A stretch of 64,000 bases of DNA from Butyricicoccus_A sp963588905. GTDB taxonomy: Bacteria > Bacillota > Clostridia > Oscillospirales > Butyricicoccaceae. The DNA is taken from assembly GCA_963588905.1 (NCBI GenBank), contig CAVAJF010000006.1, positions 62,001 through 126,000 on the forward strand, written 5' to 3'. The notes under the pieces are model-generated. The model did no database searches. It was not told where the DNA came from and saw only the letters and a list, made by a program, of their open reading frames with translations. How positions within the stretch are numbered: position 1 is the stretch's first letter; each line of letters opens with the position of its first letter. Of this stretch, positions 1-7,260 are shown in pieces. Made by a program: the position numbers and the translations under genes.

Positions 1-1
1 A

Positions 2-232
2 AATGATATGGATTTACCCGCAGCACAGGCTCTTGCGGCACAAGTCATTACGGAGCAGGCGTTTGAACCGATTGGCGAACAGGCACTTGCTCAGGCAAAA
101 GCATGGATAGAGTCCTGTGAAAAGGTTGTGTGCTGTCTGGAGCAATTTGGAAGCATGAATGCGGGAAACGAGCAGCTCATGCAGCTGGCGGAAGAACAAG
201 GAAAATTATTACATAGTAAGAGAGGAATATAA
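2..232 (+). CDS. C-terminal part of an uptake ABC ATPase-like protein (partial)
   Basis: The frame is open from the window edge to the TAA at 230-232, so only the last 76 residues are seen and the true start lies outside. The visible part is a predicted alpha-beta segment with the pattern FEPIGE, then VVCCLEQFGSMNAGN and LMQLAEEQGKLL. I recall a similar tail on some FecE/BtuD-like ATPases of Clostridia, but no Walker or signature motif is in view, so this is a weak assignment. The stop is one base before the ATG of the corrin methyltransferase, so the two are probably one operon, which fits a cobalamin or metal uptake role. The ATG at 8 is an internal methionine codon. Confidence 0.4.
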   Translation, partial: NDMDLPAAQALAAQVITEQAFEPIGEQALAQAKAWIESCEKVVCCLEQFGSMNAGNEQLMQLAEEQGKLLHSKRGI

Positions 233-233
233 C

Positions 234-923
234 ATGAACGGAAAACTGATCGGTGTTGGCGTGGGACCTGGAGATCCTGAACTGATGACACTCAAAGCTG
301 TACGCATGATTCGAGAGAATGAAGTGATTGCTGTGCCGGGAAAAGAACCCAAAGAGACCGTGGCATACCAGATTGCCGTACAGGCTGCACCGGAGCTGGC
401 GGACAAAACATTGCTGCCGCTGTACATGCCGATGACGATGGACGCAGAGGAACGAGAAAACAATTGGAAACTTGCCGCAGACGCGACGGAACAGAAGCTC
501 AAAGACGGAAAAAATGTGGTGTTTTTGACGCTGGGAGATCCGACGGTCTATTCGACGTTCAGCTACGTCAAGAAGCTGATTGAGGATCGCGGGTATGAGA
601 CGGCAACGGTCAGCGGCATTACGTCGTTTTGTGCGGCGGCAGCTCGCATGAATGTTTCGCTGTCCGAATGGAATGAACCGCTGCATATTCTTCCGGCTCG
701 CCATAATCTGGAAGATGATTTGAATTATTCCGGAAATTGTGTTCTGATGAAATCCGGCAGAAAAATGGATCGGGTCAAGCAGCAGCTCAAGCAAAGCGGA
801 CGCGATGTTGTCATGGTGGAAAACTGTGGAATGCCGGAGGAAAAGATTTATCACGGCGTGGAAGAAATTCCGGATGATGCAGGCTATTATTCTCTGATTA
901 TCGCACGGGAGCCGAATCCATGA
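234..923 (+). CDS. cbiL: Precorrin-2/cobalt-factor-2 C20-methyltransferase
   Basis: A 229-residue SAM-dependent tetrapyrrole methylase of the CobI/CbiL family. It methylates C20 of the corrin ring precursor during cobalamin synthesis in the cytoplasm. The N-terminus carries the family motif GVGVGPGDPELMTLKA (about residues 6-21). LTLGDPTVYST (about 102-112) is the second conserved SAM-site loop, and the length is normal. The ATG at 234 is preferred over an in-frame upstream start because it sits one base after the previous stop and gives the standard N-terminus. It overlaps the next gene by an ATGA junction. As the window shows only this step, I cannot say whether the aerobic or anaerobic pathway is used; the other genes suggest an anaerobe and hence CbiL. 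Confidence 0.88.
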   Translation: MNGKLIGVGVGPGDPELMTLKAVRMIRENEVIAVPGKEPKETVAYQIAVQAAPELADKTLLPLYMPMTMDAEERENNWKLAADATEQKLKDGKNVVFLTLGDPTVYSTFSYVKKLIEDRGYETATVSGITSFCAAAARMNVSLSEWNEPLHILPARHNLEDDLNYSGNCVLMKSGRKMDRVKQQLKQSGRDVVMVENCGMPEEKIYHGVEEIPDDAGYYSLIIAREPNP

Positions 924-1765
924 TTGAAATCAAAAATCTTTCCAAACAGTTTGAAGGCTTTCAGGCGGTGGATGGGCTTAGTCTGCGCATTGAGACAGGA
1001 GAATTTTTTGCTTTGTTAGGCCCGAATGGTGCGGGAAAGACCACGACAATCAGTATGATCTCGACGCTTCTGCTGCCCAGCGGCGGCGAGATTTATATTG
1101 ATGGCGAGAGATTGACTCGGCAGCGGAAAGACATCAAACGCAAGGTCAGTGTGGTCACGCAGGAATACTCCATGCGGCAGGACATGAATATGGACGAAAT
1201 CATGGAGTATCAGGGCAGATTGTACTTTATGAGGCGCAAAGAAATTCGAGAAAAGACAGAGCAGCTGTTGGCATTTGCCGGTCTTACCAGCCATCGGAAA
1301 AAGACGATTCGCAAGCTGTCCGGCGGCATGAAGCGCAAGCTGATGGTCTGTCGCGCGCTGCTGACGGAACCGGAAATTCTGCTGCTCGATGAACCGACAG
1401 CGGGCATGGATGCCATTTCTCGCAGACAGATGTGGAATTTGCTGCGGCAGCTCAACGAAAAAGGCTTGACGATTTTGCTCACCACACACTATATCGAAGA
1501 GGCACAGGCGTTGTGCGACCGTGTGGCACTGATGGATGGCGGAAAGCTGGAGGATTTGGATACGCCGGACAATCTGATTCACAAATTGGGAGCCTATGCG
1601 GTGGATGAAATGCATCCGGACGGCGTACACAGCAGATATTTTGCTGCGCGCGAAGAAGCCATTGCCTATCTGTCACAGCTGACAGGAAATTGTACGCTGC
1701 GCGATACGACATTGGAAGATGTTTTTGTAGAACAAGCGGGCAAACATTTGACGAAGGGCATTTAA
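920..1765 (+). CDS. ABC transporter ATP-binding protein, DrrA/CcmA type
   Basis: A 281-residue ATPase that would power the ABC-2 permease encoded directly downstream. Walker A is GPNGAGKTT (about residues 34-42), the signature is LSGGMKRKL, Walker B is ILLLDEP, and a switch histidine follows in LTTHYIEEA. The C-terminal 70 residues form the extension usual for DrrA-like exporters and include TLEDVFVEQAGK. The start ATG overlaps the stop of cbiL (ATGA), and the permease begins four bases after its stop, so the three genes are translated together. The substrate is unknown. The partnership with cbiL and with a surface protein hints at a tetrapyrrole, cobalt or related compound, which is inference. 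Confidence 0.85.
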   Translation: MIEIKNLSKQFEGFQAVDGLSLRIETGEFFALLGPNGAGKTTTISMISTLLLPSGGEIYIDGERLTRQRKDIKRKVSVVTQEYSMRQDMNMDEIMEYQGRLYFMRRKEIREKTEQLLAFAGLTSHRKKTIRKLSGGMKRKLMVCRALLTEPEILLLDEPTAGMDAISRRQMWNLLRQLNEKGLTILLTTHYIEEAQALCDRVALMDGGKLEDLDTPDNLIHKLGAYAVDEMHPDGVHSRYFAAREEAIAYLSQLTGNCTLRDTTLEDVFVEQAGKHLTKGI

Positions 1766-1769
1766 ATCT

Positions 1770-2501
1770 ATGGGTATTATTACAATTCTGTGGGAAAAAT
1801 GGCGTGAATTCCTGCGGGACTTTTCTAAAATCACGCTGGCGGCGCTGATTGCTCCGCTTATGTATTTGATTGTTTTTGGTTGGGGCATTCGCACAACGAT
1901 GAATGGTCAGCCGTATTTATATTATTTGATTCCTGGTGTTGTATCGCTGACGACGATGAATGGCAGCTTTAGCGCCATTGCGCAAAACCTAAATGTGCAG
2001 CGGTTATATGAAAAAGCGTTCGATCAGGTTATTATCTCTCCGACGCCGCTGTGGCAGTTTATTGTCGGCCAGGTTCTGGCAGGTGCTCTGCGCGGTTTAT
2101 ATTCCGCAGGCATTATCTTGCTGCTGATTCTGCCGATTCATACGGGATTGGTGTTTAATTGGCAGTCCGTCATCATTTTGTTTTTGAATGGTGCTGTGTT
2201 CGCGGGACTCAGCATTGTCGTCTCGTTCTTGGCAAAGAACCATGCGGATGTGCCGCGATTTTCCAATTACATCATCATGCCGATGTCCTATCTGTGTAAT
2301 ACATTCTTTTCGACATCTGCGATTCCGCACGGCGCACGGGAGGTCATTGCGGCGCTGCCGCTGTCGCAGACCAGTGCGATGATTCGTGCGATTGCAACGG
2401 GAGAAGCGGCAGATTTCCGAGGCATTTTGATTTTGCTGGTCTATCTGCTTGTCTTTATTGTTGCAGGCCTGTATTTTGTGTATAAGAAAGAAAATCTATG
2501 A
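1770..2501 (+). CDS. ABC-2 type transporter permease
   Basis: A 243-residue integral membrane protein with about six hydrophobic segments, ending in the membrane helix ILILLVYLLVFIVAGLYFVY and a short basic tail. Its length and layout match ABC-2 permeases of the DrrB/NodJ type, which pair with the kind of ATPase encoded just upstream. The gene starts four bases after the ATPase stop. The following gene starts 11 bases after its stop and takes its ribosome site from the end of this one. Substrate not determinable from sequence; the operon setting is next to a corrin biosynthesis gene. Confidence 0.82.
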   Translation: MGIITILWEKWREFLRDFSKITLAALIAPLMYLIVFGWGIRTTMNGQPYLYYLIPGVVSLTTMNGSFSAIAQNLNVQRLYEKAFDQVIISPTPLWQFIVGQVLAGALRGLYSAGIILLLILPIHTGLVFNWQSVIILFLNGAVFAGLSIVVSFLAKNHADVPRFSNYIIMPMSYLCNTFFSTSAIPHGAREVIAALPLSQTSAMIRAIATGEAADFRGILILLVYLLVFIVAGLYFVYKKENL

Positions 2502-2512
2502 GGTGCAGCATC

Positions 2513-3079
2513 ATGAAAAAACGAATCAGACAGGGAATTTTGGTGGTACTCACGATGCTGCTGGCATCGTCCGTCTGTTTTGCGGCAGACAACGAAGGCA
2601 CGAATCTGCCGGACAGCCCTGCCAACACACCGGCGAAGCCTGCGTTTATCGAGATGGATGACGGCGATTATGCGATTCCGGTTGCCTTGGAAGGGGGATC
2701 CGGCAAAGCATCTGTGACCACACCGGCAGCCCTCAAAATTACCGACGGTACGGCCGTGCTGACGCTGGTTTGGGGCAGTGAAAACTATGATTATATGATT
2801 TCCGGCGGCGTTCGGTACGAGCGCGTCAATGAAGAGGGGTATTCGACATTTGAAATTCCAGTCACGAGCTTTACCCAACCGATGACGGTCATTGCAGATA
2901 CCACGGCGATGAGCGTGCCGCACGAAGTCGAATATACACTCACGTTGTCTCCGGACGATATTATGGCGGGAAATCAGACACCGCAGGCCGCAGCGCAGCG
3001 AGTGGTATATATGGCATTTGCCATTATTGCCGTGTGTGCAGCGGTTTCCCTCATCAAAAAAAGACGTCTCCGAAAATAA
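2513..3079 (+). CDS. Membrane-anchored surface protein of the uptake cluster
   Basis: A 188-residue exported protein. Residues 1-24 are a signal peptide (KKRIRQG, a hydrophobic core, then AADNEG). A single beta-rich domain spans about residues 45-155. The C-terminus has one membrane helix (VVYMAFAIIAVCAAVSLI) followed by KKRRLRK, so it is anchored with the domain outside. The core shows DGDYAIPVALEGGSGKA, NYDYMISGG, STFEIPV and MTVIADTTAMSVPHE. I remember this pattern from clostridial proteins found with iron or cobalamin ABC systems, but I cannot name a characterised family. ATG 2513 is chosen because GAGGTG lies 7 bases upstream; an earlier in-frame start would lack a ribosome site. Confidence 0.7.
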   Translation: MKKRIRQGILVVLTMLLASSVCFAADNEGTNLPDSPANTPAKPAFIEMDDGDYAIPVALEGGSGKASVTTPAALKITDGTAVLTLVWGSENYDYMISGGVRYERVNEEGYSTFEIPVTSFTQPMTVIADTTAMSVPHEVEYTLTLSPDDIMAGNQTPQAAAQRVVYMAFAIIAVCAAVSLIKKRRLRK

Positions 3080-3130
3080 TACGAAAAAACAACGAAATAC
3101 ACAAAAAAATCATATCTTTCTCCTTCAGGG

Positions 3131-3159
3131 TTGCATTTATACCGCGGTTGTGCTATATT
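3131..3159 (+). promoter_or_regulatory. Sigma-A promoter of the glycine-riboswitch transcript
   Basis: TTGCAT (3131-3136) and TATATT (3154-3159) are separated by 17 bases. Initiation near 3166 would place the glycine aptamer at the very 5' end of the RNA. The stretch 3080-3130 before it is AT-rich and shows no gene. Confidence 0.65.
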
Positions 3160-3179
3160 GATGCTTGTACTTAAAAATT

Positions 3180-3268
3180 GATAAACTCTGGAGAGTCTCA
3201 CAGAACGAGCGCCGAAGGTGTACGGTACAGTCATGTACCAATCTCTCAGGCAAAAGGACAGATGGAAC
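3180..3268 (+). ncRNA. Glycine riboswitch (single aptamer)
   Basis: The conserved glycine aptamer landmarks appear in order: CTCTGGAGAG at 3186-3195, GCGCCGAAGG near 3210-3219, a variable hairpin (GTACGGTACAGTCATGTAC) and the closing ATCTCTCAGGCAAAAGGACAGA at 3241-3262. Only one aptamer is visible where many glycine switches have two. It lies 5' of a sodium/amino-acid symporter gene, a typical target of this riboswitch. An intrinsic terminator begins 15 bases downstream, so regulation is probably by transcription termination. Confidence 0.93.
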
Positions 3269-3282
3269 TATGTATTCTCTTT

Positions 3283-3314
3283 AGAGGGTTGGTAGAAATA
3301 TCAACTCTTTTTTG
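3283..3314 (+). terminator. Riboswitch expression-platform terminator
   Basis: AGAGGGTTG (3283-3291) pairs with CAACTCTTT (3302-3310) over nine base pairs and runs into T6. It stands between the glycine aptamer and the symporter start at 3391. It is therefore most likely the conditional terminator controlled by glycine binding, with read-through allowing symporter expression. Confidence 0.75.
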
Positions 3315-3390
3315 TTTGCATTTTTATTTGGTGCAGGGCAGAAGAGCGGGTATGCCAACCACTTGATGCACGATGAAAGGAGAAATGAAC

Positions 3391-4806
3391 GTGGAACAGT
3401 TTACTCAATTTTTAGAAATGATTGACGGATGGGTGTGGGGTGTCCCGCTGATCGTCCTGATTTTGGCAGTTGGCATTTATCTGACCATTCGCCTGCGCGT
3501 CTTACAGATTCGTAAGCTGCCGAAAGCATTAAAGTATATGGTGCGCAATGAAGAAAATGGTGAAGGCGAAGTCACATCGTTCGGTGCGCTGTGTACTGCC
3601 TTGTCTGCGACCATTGGTACAGGCAATATCGTCGGTGTTGCCACAGCAATTGTCGCCGGAGGTCCGGGCGCACTGTTTTGGATGTGGATTGCAGCACTGT
3701 TTGGCATGGCAACCAAGTTTGCAGAGGGCGTACTGGCAATCAAGTATCGCGTACTGGATGAAACCGGCCATGCGCTCGGCGGCCCATTCTACTACATTGA
3801 AAACGGCATGGGAAAGAAGTGGAAGTGGCTGGCAAAGCTGTTTGCTTTCTTTGGCGTCGGCGTTGGCATTTTGGGCATTGGTACCATTACACAGGTAAAC
3901 GGCATTGCTTCTGCTGTCAACAACTTCTTTGACAGCGAAAACGCTTGGACCTTTAATCTGTTTGGAACCGATTACTCGTATACCGTTTTGATTGCGGCAA
4001 TTGTCGTTACCGTATGTGTAGCATTGGTTATCATCGGCGGCATCCAGCGTATCGCAAGTGTATCGCAGATCGTCGTGCCGTTTATGGCATGTATTTACGT
4101 GGCATTTTGCGTCCTGCTGCTGGTTATGAATGTCACCAAGATTCCGGCAGCATTTGTGCTGATTATGGAGAGTGCATTTGGTGTACGTGCCGCAGCCGGC
4201 GGCGCACTGGGTGCGATCATTATCGCCATGCAGAAGGGTATTGCTCGCGGTATCTTCTCGAATGAGGCTGGCCTTGGCAGCGCACCGATTGCGGCAGCTG
4301 CTGCACAGACCAATGAGCCGGTTCGTCAGGGCTTGGTTTCCATGACGGGTACATTTATTGACACGATTGTTATTTGTACGATGACAGGCTTCTCGATTGT
4401 CTTGACTGGCGCATATACGCAGGAACTGGAAGGCGTGGCTGTTACCGCTTATGCATTCCAGGCAGGTTTGCCGTTTAGTGCAAAGGTCTGTGAAGGCATC
4501 TTGATGCTGTGCTTGATTTTCTTTGCGTTTACAACCATTCTCGGTTGGGATTATTACTCGGAGCGCTGCTTGGAGTATTTGACCGGTAAGCACGAGCTGA
4601 CCATGAAAGTATATCGCTGGCTGTATATTTTGGCTGTATTTATCGGTCCGTTCCTCACGGTATCCGCTGTGTGGACGATCGCAGACATCTTTAATGCTTT
4701 GATGGCACTGCCGAACCTGGTGGCAATTTTGGCACTGAGCGGTGTAGTTGCTGCTGAGACACGCAGCTATTTCAAACGCTTGAGTGACGGTTCGATTCAG
4801 GAATAA
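3391..4806 (+). CDS. Sodium:alanine/glycine symporter (AGCS family), riboswitch controlled
   Basis: A 471-residue membrane transporter with about ten hydrophobic helices. It imports small neutral amino acids with Na+. The family signatures ALSATIGTGNIVGVATAI, GGPGALFWMWI and RGIFSNEAGLGSAPIAAAAAQT are all present. The control region is a glycine riboswitch, so glycine is a likely substrate or signal. I prefer GTG at 3391 because AAAGGAG at 3376-3382 is then 8 bases upstream; the in-frame ATGs at 3373 and 3385 lie before or almost on that ribosome site. A second AGCS gene at 19826-21187 lacks the riboswitch. Confidence 0.92.
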   Translation: MEQFTQFLEMIDGWVWGVPLIVLILAVGIYLTIRLRVLQIRKLPKALKYMVRNEENGEGEVTSFGALCTALSATIGTGNIVGVATAIVAGGPGALFWMWIAALFGMATKFAEGVLAIKYRVLDETGHALGGPFYYIENGMGKKWKWLAKLFAFFGVGVGILGIGTITQVNGIASAVNNFFDSENAWTFNLFGTDYSYTVLIAAIVVTVCVALVIIGGIQRIASVSQIVVPFMACIYVAFCVLLLVMNVTKIPAAFVLIMESAFGVRAAAGGALGAIIIAMQKGIARGIFSNEAGLGSAPIAAAAAQTNEPVRQGLVSMTGTFIDTIVICTMTGFSIVLTGAYTQELEGVAVTAYAFQAGLPFSAKVCEGILMLCLIFFAFTTILGWDYYSERCLEYLTGKHELTMKVYRWLYILAVFIGPFLTVSAVWTIADIFNALMALPNLVAILALSGVVAAETRSYFKRLSDGSIQE

Positions 4807-4821
4807 AAGATAGATATAACA

Positions 4822-4855
4822 AAGAGGGTCTCTGGGATAGAGACCCTCTTGATTT
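4822..4855 (+). terminator. Intrinsic terminator after the AGCS gene
   Basis: AAGAGGGTCTCT and AGAGACCCTCTT form a near-perfect 12-bp stem with a short loop, 15 bases after the symporter stop. The T tract is short (TTGATTTAT). Confidence 0.75.
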
Positions 4856-4860
4856 ATCCG

Positions 4861-4889
4861 TTGACTTTTGATAGGGATTCTGTTATACT
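4861..4889 (+). promoter_or_regulatory. Promoter of tRNA-Arg
   Basis: TTGACT (4861-4866), a 17-base spacer and TATACT (4884-4889) lie 36 bases before the mature tRNA 5' end. Confidence 0.7.
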
Positions 4890-4925
4890 ATTTAACGGTT
4901 ATCGGATAGAAGATAACAGAGATAT

Positions 4926-5002
4926 GCGCCCGTAGCTCAGCTGGATAGAGCGTTGGACTCCGACTCCAAAGGCCATGCGTTCGAATCGCACCGGGCGTAC
5001 CA
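4926..5002 (+). tRNA. tRNA-Arg (anticodon CCG)
   Basis: A complete cloverleaf. Acceptor GCGCCCG pairs with CGGGCGT (one G-U pair), and the D arm contains AGCTCAGCTGGATAGAGC. The anticodon stem TTGGA/TCCAA closes loop CTCCGAC with anticodon CCG, reading CGG arginine codons. The T loop is GTTCGAATC. The 3' CCA is encoded. Confidence 0.95.
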
Positions 5003-5040
5003 AAAACACCGCTGTTTCGTGAGAAACAGCGGTGTTTTTT
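5003..5040. terminator. Terminator between tRNA-Arg and the URO-D-like gene
   Basis: AACACCGCTGTTTC and GAAACAGCGGTGTT form a long perfect stem around GTGA, with six Ts on the plus strand and an A-rich 5' flank that gives Ts on the minus strand. It can end both the tRNA and the convergent gene at 5045-6004. Confidence 0.9.
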
Positions 5041-5044
5041 ACGT

Positions 5045-6004
5045 TTAAGCAAAAAATGCAGTTAGATTTTCTTCCGATACCTTTGGGGCAAGGTCGCATC
5101 CGGTAGACAAAATCCAGTTGTCCAGATTGCGATAGGTTTCTTTCAAGGTTTGCATACTGGCGGAGATGCTTTCCGGCGTGGCGTGCAGCATAAGACGCGG
5201 ATCAAGATTACCCATGATGGGAACATCTGAAGCGATGTATGTTCTTGCGCGAGTGAGATCCACTTCACTGCCGAAATGGAAAGCGGCTGCCTGAAGCTCT
5301 GCAATGGTTTGCAAATGCGGATTGACAGCGCCGCAGTTATGATAAATCACGGCAAAAGAATCATCCTGCACGGCATCAATAATACGGGAAATATATTGAT
5401 TGGAAAATTCCGACATCATAGCGGGAGAAATCATGGAGGTGGTAGGCTCTGCGATCATGATGCCATTGGCTCCGGCTTGTTTGTAAGCCTTGGCATAGGC
5501 GATGAGAAAGTCGCAGAGCTTCTGCATAAATTCTGCAGTTTCCTCTTCCTCCGTCATACATGCCATCATAAAATCTTCAGAACCGCAAAGAACCGTTCCC
5601 AGTGTATAGGGACCGGTGATACCGGCAATCAGCGGACAGTGCAGCTTTCCGGCACTTAGCTGCACTGCTTTCAGCATAATTGTTAGTGTTTCGTTGTCAA
5701 TAGACGGGATTTCCAATGCATGGAGTTCTTCTGCCTCTTCGCATAGGGGATTGCCCAAGGTGGGGAAGCCATTCGCAGAGAACGTGCAGTCTACACCAAA
5801 CGCTTTGGCTTCGCACCATAGCTCAGACATGCGAATCACGGCACCGACTGGATATTGCTGTGCAATCAGCTGCAAAAGCTCCGCTTGTTTTTGCGCATCG
5901 GTTAATATCTCTTTTACCGTAAATCCGTTGCGCAAGATGGCTGGATAAAATAAGCACGGAACAGTTTTTTGACTGTTTTTCATGTTCTGTATAATTGGAT
6001 GCAT
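5045..6004 (-). CDS. Uroporphyrinogen decarboxylase-fold methyltransferase (MtaA/CmuA-like)
   Basis: A 319-residue protein of the URO-D superfamily. MtaA/CmuA-type members move methyl groups between a corrinoid protein and a thiol such as coenzyme M, using a zinc held by His-x-Cys and a distal Cys. Those ligands are visible as YHNCGAV (about residues 220-226) and LSTGCDLAP near the C-terminus, and GNLDPRLML is another family landmark. The residues expected for true HemE decarboxylation are not evident, so I favour methyltransfer. No corrinoid protein or dedicated methyltransferase partner is nearby; the partner must be encoded elsewhere. It stands alone between the tRNA terminator and the EamA gene. 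Confidence 0.75.
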   Translation of the reverse strand: MHPIIQNMKNSQKTVPCLFYPAILRNGFTVKEILTDAQKQAELLQLIAQQYPVGAVIRMSELWCEAKAFGVDCTFSANGFPTLGNPLCEEAEELHALEIPSIDNETLTIMLKAVQLSAGKLHCPLIAGITGPYTLGTVLCGSEDFMMACMTEEEETAEFMQKLCDFLIAYAKAYKQAGANGIMIAEPTTSMISPAMMSEFSNQYISRIIDAVQDDSFAVIYHNCGAVNPHLQTIAELQAAAFHFGSEVDLTRARTYIASDVPIMGNLDPRLMLHATPESISASMQTLKETYRNLDNWILSTGCDLAPKVSEENLTAFFA

Positions 6005-6119
6005 AGAGTGTCCTCTCTTTCCTGCAAAGGGTTTCTTTTATTGTAAGAAGCAGGAGGAAAAACGTCAAGGATTCTGAAGAAAGAGGGTATGATTGTACAT
6101 AAAATAGCAAAAAAATGCA

Positions 6120-7028
6120 CTACACAGGAGCAGATTGCTTGACTTTTCCACTCATCAGGACGATGGAAAGCAAAACCAAGACCATGCCCAGCAGATTCAT
6201 GCCGTGTAATTGTTCGTGAAACAGCATGACACCGAAGATGCCCGCCATGACCATCTCAATCGAGGCGAGTATAGGAACGCGGCTGGTTTCCTGCATGTTC
6301 TGCACGCCCTGATAGTATAACAGATACGCAATGGCTGTTGGCACGAGTGCATAGAAGAAACCAACGCCAAGCAACGGCAAATTTGTCATCGCGGCGGACT
6401 GCCATGGCTTTGCAAAGAAAAAGAGAAAAATCGCCGCGAATAAATAGCTGTAAGTACTCATTACAAAAGCATTGCTCTGGTCTCCTGCAATTTTTCCGAA
6501 AATAGCTGTGAGTGCATAACACAGTCCGGCTAAGACTCCAAATATAATGCCGGTAAGAGAAAACGAGGCAATAGAAAAATTTCCACCGGTTGCGGCAAGT
6601 ACGCAGCCAAATACATTGATGATAAGGGCAAAGATTTTTCTCGATGTGATATGCTCATGGAACAATATCCAAGAAAATAACGCGGTAAACAGCGGAGCAA
6701 TATTGAGCAGAACCGCACTAATTGTAATACCTGCTAGATTGACAGCGAGGCTGTAAAAGATATTATAGATGCCGTGACAAATCAGTCCGAGCAGCGCACA
6801 GGCGAGCAGTGCTTTTTTGCTGATTTTGAGTGAAGAATAGCCATAGCGTGCGATTGTCAACACGAGCATGATAACAAAGGCAAATGCGACACGTAAGAAG
6901 CTGGTTAAGATGGAATCGGAACCGAGCTGTTCCATGATTTGAATGCATGGGCCGATCATACCCCAGAGAGCACCGCCGATAAAAATTAAGATGCCGCCGA
7001 TGAAATTTCTGTTTTTTTGTTGATTCAT
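6120..7028 (-). CDS. EamA/DMT-superfamily transporter
   Basis: A 302-residue membrane protein with about ten hydrophobic helices arranged as two EamA repeats. Repeat 1 begins GGILIFIGGALWGMIGPCIQ; repeat 2 begins with TGIIFGVLAGLCYALTAIFGK. This is the normal drug/metabolite exporter architecture, but members carry very different substrates (amino acids, purines, drugs), so none can be assigned. The ATG at 7028 has only a weak ribosome site. It is divergent from nrdD, with about 230 bp of regulatory sequence between them. Confidence 0.85.
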   Translation of the reverse strand: MNQQKNRNFIGGILIFIGGALWGMIGPCIQIMEQLGSDSILTSFLRVAFAFVIMLVLTIARYGYSSLKISKKALLACALLGLICHGIYNIFYSLAVNLAGITISAVLLNIAPLFTALFSWILFHEHITSRKIFALIINVFGCVLAATGGNFSIASFSLTGIIFGVLAGLCYALTAIFGKIAGDQSNAFVMSTYSYLFAAIFLFFFAKPWQSAAMTNLPLLGVGFFYALVPTAIAYLLYYQGVQNMQETSRVPILASIEMVMAGIFGVMLFHEQLHGMNLLGMVLVLLSIVLMSGKVKQSAPV

Positions 7029-7148
7029 AATAAATATGTACTCCGATTTGTATGAAAATTATCCGAGAATATTATAGCAGTTCGGTTGCGGATTGCAAAG
7101 AGAAATTATATAATAGTAGATGTTCGCCGCAGGGGGTACGATTCTACA

Positions 7149-7195
7149 GCCAATATATAGTATGATGCGTGCACTTCTCACACTATATATTGACA
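7149..7195 (+). promoter_or_regulatory. Tandem NrdR boxes upstream of nrdDG
   Basis: Two 16-bp elements resemble the NrdR box consensus: GCCAATATATAGTATG (7149-7164) and ACACTATATATTGACA (7180-7195). Their starts are 31 bp apart, three helical turns, which is the spacing known for NrdR operators. The second box covers the -35 hexamer of the promoter. NrdR represses ribonucleotide reductase genes in response to dATP/ATP, so this fits nrdD directly downstream. Confidence 0.85.
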
Positions 7196-7218
7196 GTGGA
7201 AACCTGCGGGCTTATAAT
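7190..7218 (+). promoter_or_regulatory. Sigma-A promoter of nrdDG
   Basis: TTGACA (7190-7195), a 17-base spacer and TATAAT (7213-7218): a perfect consensus promoter. Its -35 lies within the downstream NrdR box. Confidence 0.9.
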
Positions 7219-7260
7219 AGATAGGCGGCAAATCATTTGCCGTAGATGGGAGAATTTACG

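Noticed and set aside
159..923. Longer N-terminus for CbiL starting at 159
   Set aside because: It would overlap the upstream gene by 74 bases with no ribosome site; the family N-terminus begins at ATG 234.
3529..4593. Open frame of 354 codons on the minus strand
   Set aside because: Complement of the first AGCS symporter; Cys/Asn/His-rich translation typical of shadows.
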